The notes under the pieces are model-generated. The model saw only the letters and a program-made list of their open reading frames with translations, made no database searches and had not been told where the DNA came from. The position numbers and the translations under genes are program-made. A DNA stretch of 12,137 bases from Acidobacteriaceae bacterium (GTDB lineage Bacteria > Acidobacteriota > Terriglobia > Terriglobales > Acidobacteriaceae), in the NCBI GenBank assembly GCA_025929125.1, contig JAICMT010000012.1, forward strand, positions 1-12,137, read 5' to 3'. Positions 1 through 6,042 of this stretch are shown here, one piece after another (positions within the stretch are counted from its first letter, which is position 1; every line of letters begins with the position of its first letter).

Positions 1-2
1 AC

Positions 3-1631
3 GGGAACCACCCGTCCTTCGTGTTGCTGAATGCAAGCAACGAGCCCGCGGGACACTATCAGGAGCAGCTGCCGGCCTGGGATGTGAAGTGGCGCGATGC
101 CGACCCGCGGCGGCTTTATTCAGATGGCACCGGGCGGTTCGCACCTCCACCCAATGGATGGGGCACTCCTTTTGCTTCGGATTACCTGGTAACCCCGCGC
201 GCACGAGGACCCCAGGGGTGGTTCGGCGCGGATTACGAGACGGCACTCGGGAGCCTGCTGCACGACACGACGATCCCTGCGATTGGACACGAGGTGGGTC
301 AGTGGTGTGCTTATCCGGACTTTGATGTAATCGGGAAGTTCTCCGCTCCATCGCAGCGAACGAACTTTCCCGAAGGCACAGGCTCAGGCCAATCCCCATA
401 TCTGGTTCCTGGGAACTACAGGATATGGAGGGATTCGGCGGAGCAACATGGATTGCTGCAGAAGAACAAGGAGCTGGCCCACGCCTCAGGCCGCTTCCAG
501 GTTGCTTGCTATAAAGAGGAGATTGAGGCCAACCTGCGGACTCCGAGTTATAGCGGATACGAACTGCTGGACGTTCACGACTACCTGGGGCAGGGCGGCG
601 CGCTTATCGGTCTGCTGGATGCATTCTGGGAAGAGAAGAGCTATATCAAAGCGTCGGAGTTTCGGCAGTTCAACAACGAGACGGTGCCGCTCGCAAGGCT
701 GAAACAGCGCGTCTACTCTGGAACCGGCACCTTGCAAGCTGATGTCGAGATCGCGCATTTTGGAGAGGCGCCTCTTCGGAATGCGAGCTCGGGTTGGCAG
801 ATTGTCAGCCGTAACGGAGAAATCGTGGGGAAGGGATCGTTTCCGATGCGGACGATTCCGAGGGGTAAGAACATCGCGCTGGGCACGGTAACGTTTCCAA
901 TGGAGAAGTTGGCCTCTCCGGCTGCTTACAGGCTGATCGTGAAGGTTAGCGCCGGGCCTGCCAGGTTCGAAAATGGCTGGAATTTCTGGCTGTATCCCGC
1001 GGAAGTGGAGAATGTAGTGCCACCGGACGTGACGTTGACTGGCTCTTGGACGGAGGCGCAAGACCGACTCAGTGCTGGAGGCAAGGTGCTGTTCCTGCCT
1101 GATCTGCCGAATGCATTGAAGCTCTCAACCGTACCCATTTTCTGGAATCGGCTGATGAACCCAAACGGAACCTGGTTCCTTGGCCTGTGGAATGATGCTG
1201 GTCACCCTGCCCTCGCCGGCTTCCCCACAGAATCCAACTGTGATTGGCAGTGGGTGGATCTACTGCCAAACAGCCGAGCTATGGTCATCGATGCTCTGCC
1301 AGCTGAATTGCAACCGATCGTTCAGCCGATCGACGATTGGAACCGCAATCTCAAACTGGCGATGCTCTACGAATGCCGAGTGGGTGCAGGCAAGCTGATG
1401 GTCTGCTCGCTTGATTTCGACGAAGCTCGACCCGGTTCACGCTGCCTGAGGCGTTCGATTCTGAACTATATGGCGTCGGAAGAGTTCAGGCCAGCCGCTG
1501 CACTCTCAATTACGGACCTCCAGAAGGCCTGGCGCATTCAGCAGCTTTCAGAGGAACTGCATCAGCCGCCAGCTTCGACTTCCCCGGATCTGGTTGATCC
1601 AGGACAGGTAAGGCCCACGAGTGCAAAATAG
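3..1631 (+). CDS. Glycoside hydrolase family 2 protein, 5'-truncated
   Basis: The reading frame is open from the left edge, so the N-terminal sugar-binding and beta-sandwich domains are outside the window; 542 residues plus TAG remain. The fragment opens with GNHPSFVLLNASNEPAGH, the form of the GH2 acid/base site (NHPS...NE; Glu at about residue 14). GHEVGQWCAYPDF, with Glu at about residue 97, fits the nucleophile. The following stretch (ASGRFQVACYKEEIE, then YELLDVHDYLGQG and LLDAFWEEK) is typical of the TIM-barrel end of GH2 enzymes. A C-terminal region around AGGKVLFLPDLPN could be a further accessory or glutamine-amidotransferase-like fold. It should be a retaining exo-glycosidase acting on plant or microbial polysaccharide, probably exported, but the signal peptide cannot be seen. 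Substrate (beta-galactoside, beta-glucuronide or other) cannot be decided. The GTG at 21 is not the real start. It converges on the bactofilin gene. Confidence 0.85.
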   Translation, partial: GNHPSFVLLNASNEPAGHYQEQLPAWDVKWRDADPRRLYSDGTGRFAPPPNGWGTPFASDYLVTPRARGPQGWFGADYETALGSLLHDTTIPAIGHEVGQWCAYPDFDVIGKFSAPSQRTNFPEGTGSGQSPYLVPGNYRIWRDSAEQHGLLQKNKELAHASGRFQVACYKEEIEANLRTPSYSGYELLDVHDYLGQGGALIGLLDAFWEEKSYIKASEFRQFNNETVPLARLKQRVYSGTGTLQADVEIAHFGEAPLRNASSGWQIVSRNGEIVGKGSFPMRTIPRGKNIALGTVTFPMEKLASPAAYRLIVKVSAGPARFENGWNFWLYPAEVENVVPPDVTLTGSWTEAQDRLSAGGKVLFLPDLPNALKLSTVPIFWNRLMNPNGTWFLGLWNDAGHPALAGFPTESNCDWQWVDLLPNSRAMVIDALPAELQPIVQPIDDWNRNLKLAMLYECRVGAGKLMVCSLDFDEARPGSRCLRRSILNYMASEEFRPAAALSITDLQKAWRIQQLSEELHQPPASTSPDLVDPGQVRPTSAK

Positions 1632-1672
1632 CAGCAGAATGGCCCCGGAACGCTCCGGGGCCACTCTTGCTG
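1632..1672. terminator. Bidirectional hairpin terminator between GH2 and bactofilin genes
   Basis: The arms GGCCCCGGA (1641-1649) and TCCGGGGCC (1654-1662) form a perfect 9-bp stem with the loop ACGC. Outer bases CAGCA and TGCTG extend it to about 18 pairs with one mismatch and one bulge. It starts one base after the GH2 stop and ends 13 bp from the bactofilin stop, so it can serve both converging genes. There is no clean T-run on either side, so release may be Rho-assisted. Confidence 0.75.
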
Positions 1673-1685
1673 AAGCCGAATCAGG

Positions 1686-2234
1686 TTAGGCTTTCGCTTC
1701 CGCCAGGACAGGCTCCGACGAGGTCGCCGGAGTGCTGTTTGCCGTCGCACCGCCTTTGGTGTCGCCCGGCTTGCGGATATCGATGCCACCCTTGAAGTAG
1801 GCGCCGTCCTCGATCGAGATGCGCGCCGCTGCAACGTCTCCAGTGAGAGAACCTTCGCTGCGAATGTCGACGCGGTCGCTCGCATTGATGTTGCCGCGAA
1901 CCTTGCCGAGTACAACAACCTCGCGGGCAAGAATATTGGCTGCGACCTGGCCGTTGCGGCCGACGGTCACGCGATTGCCCGGCAGGTTGATGGAGCCCTC
2001 GACCTTGCCGTCGATATAGAGTGATTCCGATCCTGTGACCTCGCCCTTAACCACAAGCGATTTGCCGATGGTGGCCTGTTCGCCCGAGGCAGAAGGAGTC
2101 GAAGTGACGCCCGTCGCCGCGGCGGGGCGTGTGGCTCCTGAATCAAAGGAGGCAGGCGAAGCGGCAGGCGTCGCAGGACGCGCGGGCTCAGGGGTAGCGG
2201 GGGTATTCGGTCCGGTCTGGTTCGGTTTCCACAT
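1686..2234 (-). CDS. Bactofilin (polymer-forming cytoskeletal protein)
   Basis: This 182-aa protein has a bactofilin (DUF583) core at about residues 54-153. The core is a run of short beta-helix turns with the hallmark phrases GEVTGSESLYIDGKVEG, GRVTVGRNGQV-type turns, GKVRGNINASDRVDI and GSLTGDV. Bactofilins polymerise without nucleotide into filaments, often on the inner face of the membrane, and help place wall enzymes or polar structures. The core is flanked by a long Pro/Ala/Thr-rich N-terminal tail (1-53) and a short low-complexity C-terminal tail (155-182), the usual arrangement for disordered ends. The N-terminus has no membrane span. AAGGAAATC lies about 11-16 bases before the ATG at 2234, a somewhat distant ribosome site. 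The gene stands alone, facing the GH2 gene; no M23 peptidase partner is visible nearby. Confidence 0.93.
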   Translation of the reverse strand: MWKPNQTGPNTPATPEPARPATPAASPASFDSGATRPAAATGVTSTPSASGEQATIGKSLVVKGEVTGSESLYIDGKVEGSINLPGNRVTVGRNGQVAANILAREVVVLGKVRGNINASDRVDIRSEGSLTGDVAAARISIEDGAYFKGGIDIRKPGDTKGGATANSTPATSSEPVLAEAKA

Positions 2235-2607
2235 GATTTGGGTGATTTCCTTTCGTGATTCCTCGGTTCGTTCGTTGCCTGGAGTGCGGTCTGATGGCCA
2301 GAAGAGCAGCAGCGTCAGACGCAGGTCTGGAACTCAATATCAGGATACTTTTCGGCAGAGTCGTACGAATGTGACCCGAATGGGGCACAAAGCCTGAATC
2401 CAAAATCTGTGGGCGCCTGTTAGGGGATCAGCCTGACCGTCCTCTTACGCCCTCCGTTCACGATACTACTCCGCGTGCCCGGGCGGGAACGCAAGAGTTC
2501 TGCAAAAGTAGGCACCGAATATAACACTACCCAAGCCGCGGTCCGGCTCCGCTTCAGGCCAAAAGAAGGGATTGATTGAGGCAAACTGAGGCGGTAGTCT
2601 GCCGAAG
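2235..2607. other. 373-bp non-coding gap between bactofilin and the secreted-protein gene
   Basis: No convincing gene lies here. It should hold the bactofilin promoter on the minus strand and the promoter of the 2608 gene on the plus strand. Visible structures are an 18-bp dyad GTGACCC-GAAT-GGGGCAC (2371-2388, one mismatch), a cluster of overlapping TCAGAC/GTCTGA inverted repeats (2285-2329), and TATAAC at 2520-2525, a possible -10 box without a good -35. A 71-codon minus-strand frame over 2188-2403 and a 91-codon one over 2420-2695 both overlap real genes and show no family features. Confidence 0.6.
2285..2329 (-). promoter_or_regulatory. Possible structured 5' leader of bactofilin mRNA
   Basis: Read on the minus strand, CAGAC-CTGC-GTCTG (2316-2329) can fold as a 5-bp hairpin. 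The same GTCTGA, within TGCGTCTGA (2315-2323), can pair instead with TCAGAcCGCA (2285-2294) about 20 bases downstream, with one bulged base. The two folds exclude each other. The element ends about 50 bases before the bactofilin ATG. Whether it is transcribed is unknown, because no clear promoter was found upstream. Confidence 0.25.
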
Positions 2608-3321
2608 ATGCAGAACTTCTCTTATGCTCCTGTGCGCCTGCTGAAGTGGACCCTTGCCATTTTGGTGCTTTCGCGGATTTGCCCCTCTGTTGCATGGGGG
2701 AAAGTGCACACTGTCAGCTTTGGAGCGGCCCGCAAGGTGCCTTGGAGCCGGCCAGATAAAACAGCGGATCCGGACGCTTCCGCACCCAATGCCATGCACA
2801 CGCTCAAGGTTCGGCCGCTTATGGTCGACGGCAAACAGAAGGAATGGACGACGGGCGATCCCCACGATGTGACGGATCGTAGCTTCGCCATTCGCAGAGC
2901 GATGCGGCTCAACGATCGACTACCCGGCGATTCTTCTGCGCGTTGGAGCTGGCAGCCGGGACCGTGGCTGCTGGTGGATCGAACCACGGGTCACGTCACC
3001 GCGCTGCACCTTCCGGACTTTGACGACGGCATTTCCGAAGCTGTCTGGTACCGGGACTATGCGGCATACTGCGGCACTAGCACCACCGCGAAAGGTGGTC
3101 TGTTCGCGGTGGTCGCCCAGCTCGGCGTACGACGGCCCGTGGTTCACAAGCAGATAGGGAAATGGCCCGTGCCTTCTCCGCCTGACCCTGTCTGCCGCCC
3201 CGCGGAGTGGCAACGAGACCCCATACGAGTCACGCTCCAGCCCGCAGGTGCAGAGCCGATGACATTTGCAGTCGTTGGCACGGCGTCTTTGATTGAGGAT
3301 GGCGACTCAGAAGATCAATAG
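2608..3321 (+). CDS. Conserved-looking secreted protein of unknown function
   Basis: I do not recognise a named family. The 237-aa product begins with a basic stretch and a hydrophobic segment (about residues 11-30) that fits a signal peptide, so it is probably exported. The mature part is Trp-rich, with the well-ordered phrases VDGKQKEWTTGDPHDVTD, WSWQPGPWLLVDRTTGHV, WYRDYAAYCG and VVHKQIGKWP. It reads like a compact folded domain rather than a random frame. Two cysteines of the mature part (C155 and C196) could form a disulfide. The C-terminus is acidic (IEDGDSEDQ). The ATG at 2608 is followed directly by the signal peptide, but no good ribosome site lies 5-10 bases before it. It ends 15 bp from the converging CBS gene. 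Coding evidence is the long frame, the signal peptide and a non-repetitive composition. Confidence 0.75.
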   Translation: MQNFSYAPVRLLKWTLAILVLSRICPSVAWGKVHTVSFGAARKVPWSRPDKTADPDASAPNAMHTLKVRPLMVDGKQKEWTTGDPHDVTDRSFAIRRAMRLNDRLPGDSSARWSWQPGPWLLVDRTTGHVTALHLPDFDDGISEAVWYRDYAAYCGTSTTAKGGLFAVVAQLGVRRPVVHKQIGKWPVPSPPDPVCRPAEWQRDPIRVTLQPAGAEPMTFAVVGTASLIEDGDSEDQ

Positions 3322-3336
3322 TGATGCTGGCAGCAG

Positions 3337-3786
3337 CTAGTTTGGTGCGCCGGAGATGTAGGCGTGCAGGTGTCGGATGGTTTGCTCCTGCTCGCTCATA
3401 ATGCAGTTGACCAGGTCGCCGATTGAAATCACGCCGACCACCCTGCCGTGCTCTACGACGGCCAGATGGCGGAAATGCCGGTCTGTGATGATCCTGAGGC
3501 ACTCTGCCACGGTGTTCTGCCGGGTAACGCTCACGACCGGGCTGCTCATGATCTCCGAAACGGGCGTCTCCTTGGAGTGACGGCCCTGCAGAATCACCTT
3601 GCGCGCATAGTCACGCTCAGAGACTATGCCCAGGAGTTCGCCCCGCTCCATGACGAGCAGCGCGCCTACCGCCTTCTCTGCCATCAATTCGATGGCATCG
3701 TAGACAGACGCTTCCGGGGCAATGAAGAGAACTTCTGCGGGCTTCTGTCGCAACACAGCGCCTACGGTGGTGGTCATCTCGCTCAT
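3337..3786 (-). CDS. Two-CBS-domain protein
   Basis: A stand-alone 149-aa pair of CBS domains: CBS1 at about residues 14-64, ending in [16 protein letters not shown], and CBS2 at about 80-127, ending in [16 protein letters not shown]. Paired CBS domains form a Bateman module that usually binds adenine nucleotides (AMP, ATP, SAM) and senses energy or redox state. There is no attached catalytic domain, so it must act on a partner. The closing helix with YISG is common in this small family. The start at 3786 is chosen over a second ATG three codons later because GAGGTGA sits about 5 bases before it. A near-consensus promoter lies directly upstream (3807-3836). It diverges from the FmdE-type gene across 91 bp, so the two could share control; what it senses is not visible. 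Confidence 0.92.
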   Translation of the reverse strand: MSEMTTTVGAVLRQKPAEVLFIAPEASVYDAIELMAEKAVGALLVMERGELLGIVSERDYARKVILQGRHSKETPVSEIMSSPVVSVTRQNTVAECLRIITDRHFRHLAVVEHGRVVGVISIGDLVNCIMSEQEQTIRHLHAYISGAPN

Positions 3787-3806
3787 CGGTTCACCTCGGG
3801 CCTCGA

Positions 3807-3836
3807 ATTATCAGCCTATAGACGCAGGAGCGTCAA
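3807..3836 (-). promoter_or_regulatory. Sigma-70-type promoter of the CBS-domain gene
   Basis: On the minus strand TTGACG (plus-strand CGTCAA, 3831-3836) and GATAAT (plus-strand ATTATC, 3807-3812) are separated by 18 bp; each matches 5 of 6 consensus bases. Transcription would start near 3800, giving a leader of about 14 bases that contains the GAGGTGA ribosome site. A GACGC-AGGA-GCGTC dyad (3821-3834) lies in the spacer and reaches into the -35 box, where a repressor could bind. Confidence 0.6.
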
Positions 3837-3843
3837 TCGCAGT

Positions 3844-3871
3844 TTGTCTGGAAAAATGGCCGATTTATCAT
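3844..3871 (+). promoter_or_regulatory. Candidate promoter of the FmdE-type gene, possibly leaderless
   Basis: TTGTCT (3844-3849, 4 of 6) and TATCAT (3866-3871, 5 of 6) are spaced by 16 bp. The -10 box ends 6 bases before the ATG at 3878, so transcription would begin at or within a base or two of the start codon. Its -35 box lies only 7 bp from that of the divergent CBS promoter. GGAG directly abuts the ATG, too close for a normal Shine-Dalgarno contact. Confidence 0.4.
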
Positions 3872-3877
3872 TGGAGA

Positions 3878-4552
3878 ATGGAATCGCTGGACTGCCTCCT
3901 TAAGCAGGCCGAGACGGCGCACGGACATCTTTGTGCAGGTCAGATACTTGGCGTTCGCCTTGCAATGCTGGGCTGCCGGCTCCTCGGGATTGACGACCCC
4001 CTCGGCAAGCTGCACCGCGCAGACCGCAAACGGCTGGTCACCTTTGTGGAAATCGACCGCTGCGCCACCGATGCCATTGCAGTGGTAACGGGATGCCGTC
4101 TTGGCAAGCGCGCGCTCAAGTTTCGCGACTGGGGCAAAATGGCCGCGACATTCGTCGACGTTGGGCGGCCCGAAATGGAAGACCTCGGACTGGAAGCCGT
4201 GGAGGGGGGCCGTGCGGTACGAATTGCAGCCAAGGAGTCCTCGAAGCGTCGCGCCCGGGAGCTGTATCCGGACGTCCAGACCCAGAACGCCCAACAGATG
4301 GCTGCATATCGCGAGATGCCGGATGATGAGTTGTTCACGGTGGAGTGGGTGAAGGTTCCGCTACCGGCCTGCGAAATGCCGGGGTACAAAGCGGGCCGAA
4401 TTACCTGCGAGAACTGTGGAGAAGGGATTAGTTTCGATCGCCACGTAGTGGAGGAAGGTCTGGTGGAAGGCGTCGTATCGCAACGCACCCTCTGCCAACC
4501 CTGCGCCGATCCCGAACTCCGCTATTACCAGCCGGTCGATGGCTTGCAATAG
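3878..4552 (+). CDS. FmdE-family protein with C-terminal zinc ribbon
   Basis: The 224-aa product starts at the ATG at 3878; longer in-frame openings overlap the CBS gene and its promoter. Residues 10-90 carry the FmdE/FwdE (PF02663) signature: AHGHLCAGQILGVRLAMLG (H15, H17, C19) and CATDAIAVVTGCRLGKR (C62, C73) followed by LKFRDWGKMA. FmdE was named from formylmethanofuran dehydrogenase operons, but bacterial relatives are common, often beside molybdoenzyme genes, and their exact role is unclear; metal binding is likely. A charged helical linker (about 115-150) leads to a C4 zinc ribbon, CENC (177-180) and CQPC (206-209), spaced by 25 residues. No other Fmd/Fwd or molybdopterin gene is in the window. 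tmk starts 13 bp downstream, so the two are probably co-transcribed. The product is predicted cytoplasmic. Confidence 0.88.
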   Translation: MESLDCLLKQAETAHGHLCAGQILGVRLAMLGCRLLGIDDPLGKLHRADRKRLVTFVEIDRCATDAIAVVTGCRLGKRALKFRDWGKMAATFVDVGRPEMEDLGLEAVEGGRAVRIAAKESSKRRARELYPDVQTQNAQQMAAYREMPDDELFTVEWVKVPLPACEMPGYKAGRITCENCGEGISFDRHVVEEGLVEGVVSQRTLCQPCADPELRYYQPVDGLQ

Positions 4553-4565
4553 ACTTTGGACATCG

Positions 4566-5252
4566 ATGGCTCGCGGCTATTTCATCACGTTTGAGGGGCT
4601 GGACGGCTCCGGTAAGACCACGCAGCTTCGCCGGCTGGCGGAATGGCTCAGGTCACGAGGACACAAAGTCATCACGTTACGACAGCCTGGCTCGACTGAA
4701 CTGGGAGACCGGCTCAGAGCTGTGCTTCTCGACTCCCGTTCCGAGACGGCCCTAGGTCCTCTGAATCCCATGGCGGAGATGGCGCTGATGTTTGCTGACC
4801 GGGCTCAAGCGATTGCGGAGATCATTGAGCCGGCGCTGGCGGAAGGAGCGATCGTGCTCTGTGACCGGTTCACGGATTCCACGGAGGCCTATCAGGGGGG
4901 CGGCCGCCGGCTTGGAAGCGAGCTGGTACTGCAGCTCCATCGCGCCATCTGCAACAATCTGCAACCAGATCTGACGATTCTGCTGTTGCCATCCCTGACC
5001 ACGTCGCTGGCCCGTGCACGCAGGCGAAATCAGCGCAATGTTCAAAAGGACGGGACTGATGAGAATCGCTTCGAGCGAGAGCCGGACGAATTCTATGCTC
5101 GGATCCATAATGAATATGAGGCAATTGCCGCCCGTGAGCCAGAGCGTGTTCTCGTACTCGGCGAGGCGGAGTCGGAGAGCTCGATTGATGCCGTCGAACT
5201 CCGGATCCGCGCCCTGGTAGCCGAACGCGTCCCAACTCTTACTCACCTCTAG
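4566..5252 (+). CDS. tmk: Thymidylate kinase (dTMP kinase)
   Basis: The enzyme phosphorylates dTMP to dTDP with ATP in the cytoplasm, an essential step of dTTP supply. The 228-aa product has the P-loop EGLDGSGKT (residues 10-18), the DRF/Y-type motif CDRFTDSTEAYQGGGR (99-114) and an Arg-rich lid ARARRRNQRN (149-158) followed by NRFEREPDEFYARI. Length fits the family (about 205-230). The start at 4566 is chosen because MARGYFITFEGLDG puts the P-loop at its normal distance from the N-terminus; an in-frame ATG at 4539 would overlap the upstream gene. The usual REPGGT motif reads RQPGST here (39-44), with Glu to Gln and Gly to Ser, and the usual acidic residue after the central strand is absent (ILLLPSL). 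These look like mild family variation. It lies 13 bp after the FmdE-type gene. Confidence 0.95.
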   Translation: MARGYFITFEGLDGSGKTTQLRRLAEWLRSRGHKVITLRQPGSTELGDRLRAVLLDSRSETALGPLNPMAEMALMFADRAQAIAEIIEPALAEGAIVLCDRFTDSTEAYQGGGRRLGSELVLQLHRAICNNLQPDLTILLLPSLTTSLARARRRNQRNVQKDGTDENRFEREPDEFYARIHNEYEAIAAREPERVLVLGEAESESSIDAVELRIRALVAERVPTLTHL

Positions 5253-5291
5253 CCAATCAACTCTCTCGGCTGGAACTTCGCCCGGAAAGGT

Positions 5292-5305
5292 TGGCGCAGG
5301 CGCCA
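5292..5305. promoter_or_regulatory. Perfect 14-bp dyad upstream of the small membrane-protein gene
   Basis: TGGCGC-AG-GCGCCA is a 6-2-6 perfect inverted repeat in the 129-bp gap between tmk and the 54-aa gene. The two-base centre is too tight for a good RNA loop, so a DNA-binding site is more likely than a terminator. No known operator is recognised. Confidence 0.25.
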
Positions 5306-5381
5306 CAAATCGCATCTTAACTAATGGTTCGGGTGTCGACGCGAACTTTCCGCGAATCTTGTGATGCCCTTGGAGGAATCG

Positions 5382-5546
5382 ATGGTGCTCATTATCTTTC
5401 TGCTTTTTGTGGCAGTGTTTCTGATTTCCGGCGTGTTCTTGTCTCTGGAAGCGAAGCGCAGGCGAGCAGGACAGGGTGCAATTCACTCAGGGCAAGTGGC
5501 GGGTTACCAGCCTCGGATCAGGCGATCCAACCGCGACGAGGATTAA
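5382..5546 (+). CDS. Small single-span membrane protein (54 aa)
   Basis: This small gene is supported by a strong ribosome site, GGAGGA, four bases before the ATG at 5382, and by a coherent product. Residues 2-24 are almost purely hydrophobic (VLIIFLLFVAVFLISGVF). A basic segment EAKRRR and a polar tail ending RRSNRDED follow. The positive charges after the span suggest a cytoplasmic C-terminus with the N-terminus outside. No family is recognised; a membrane-anchored accessory or regulatory peptide is possible. The frame opens earlier (GTG at 5361), but the ribosome site decides for 5382. Its stop codon overlaps that of the converging lipoprotein gene within the four bases TTAA. Confidence 0.7.
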   Translation: MVLIIFLLFVAVFLISGVFLSLEAKRRRAGQGAIHSGQVAGYQPRIRRSNRDED

Positions 5547-5905
5547 TGGGCATCGCCGCCTTTTCGGCGATAGTCCCATAGAGGCGGCCCATCCGTGCGA
5601 AAAGTGACTGTCAGGGTTCCCTCATCTCCCTCGTGGAGAACTGGGCCTGAACTGTTCTGGTCCGCTTTCGAGGGTTGGCTCCAGGTGAGCTTCGTGGCAC
5701 CATTTCCGATCACTTTGAATCTGTAGTGATATTCCTCGCCGGGCTTGAGCTGCTGCACTCCGAAGCTCGCTGACGGATAGTCCAACTCAACCAGTCTGAC
5801 CGGAGTCTCGCCGCGATTGGAGAGAGTAGCCGTAATCATTGCGGAGTGGCAGCCCGAACTCAGAAGACAACCTGCTACCGCAATTCCGATCCAGAGCGCG
5901 CGCAT
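5543..5905 (-). CDS. Small lipoprotein of unknown function
   Basis: The 120-aa product starts MRALWIGIAVAGCLLSSGCHS: a lipoprotein signal peptide with lipobox SSGC and the modified cysteine at residue 19. The mature part begins ITATLSNRGETPVRLVELDYPSASFG and continues with KPGEEYHYRFKVIGNG and TLTVTFR. That pattern resembles an immunoglobulin-like beta-sandwich for a periplasmic or outer-membrane-anchored protein; the fold is inference. The ATG at 5905 is preferred because it puts the signal peptide at the N-terminus. The frame continues upstream with ATGs 18 and 22 codons earlier, and the ribosome site before 5905 is weak, so an earlier start cannot be excluded. It diverges from accA. No family is recognised. 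Confidence 0.75.
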   Translation of the reverse strand: MRALWIGIAVAGCLLSSGCHSAMITATLSNRGETPVRLVELDYPSASFGVQQLKPGEEYHYRFKVIGNGATKLTWSQPSKADQNSSGPVLHEGDEGTLTVTFRTDGPPLWDYRRKGGDAH

Positions 5906-5918
5906 CTTCCACCAGCCT

Positions 5919-5954
5919 AGCACCTCCCTGTTCTGAGCACCTGCAAGCACCTGC
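5919..5954. repeat. Three short direct repeats AGCACCTGC between lipoprotein and accA genes
   Basis: AGCACCTGC occurs at 5936-5944 and again at 5946-5954, a 10-bp period that places both on one face of the helix. A third copy with one change (AGCACCTCC) is at 5919-5927. The cluster lies 14-49 bp upstream of the lipoprotein start. Such direct repeats can be sites for OmpR-type regulators; no specific regulator is recognised. Confidence 0.35.
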
Positions 5955-6029
5955 ATTGCGGCCTTCATCAGGAGCGGTCGCTGAAATGCGGATTCTGGAA
6001 CCGGCTGCGTCAGTATTTGCGCGTTTCGA

Positions 6030-6035
6030 TACAAT
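6030..6035 (+). promoter_or_regulatory. -10-like box TACAAT just before accA
   Basis: TACAAT matches 5 of 6 consensus bases and ends 7 bases before the accA ATG, so transcription would start at about the A of the ATG. The -35 candidate GCGTCA (6007-6012, 17-bp spacing) is poor, 3 of 6. The seven bases between box and ATG (AGCGGGG) hold no correctly spaced ribosome site. Confidence 0.35.
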
Positions 6036-6042
6036 AGCGGGG

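Noticed and set aside
2188..2403. 71-codon minus-strand frame overlapping the start of the bactofilin gene
   Set aside because: It overlaps bactofilin in another frame and looks like a leader-region shadow.
2420..2695. 91-codon minus-strand frame ending GGRKRTVRLIP
   Set aside because: It overlaps the signal-peptide end of the 2608 gene, has no clear ribosome site and matches no family I can name; a shorter frame in the gap cannot be excluded but is unsupported.
3722..3877. In-frame extension of the FmdE-type gene to an earlier ATG
   Set aside because: It would overlap the CBS gene and both divergent promoters, and the added residues do not resemble FmdE proteins.
4752..5486. 244-codon minus-strand open frame opposite tmk
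   Set aside because: It covers tmk, whose motifs are clear, and its own translation shows no recognisable domain.
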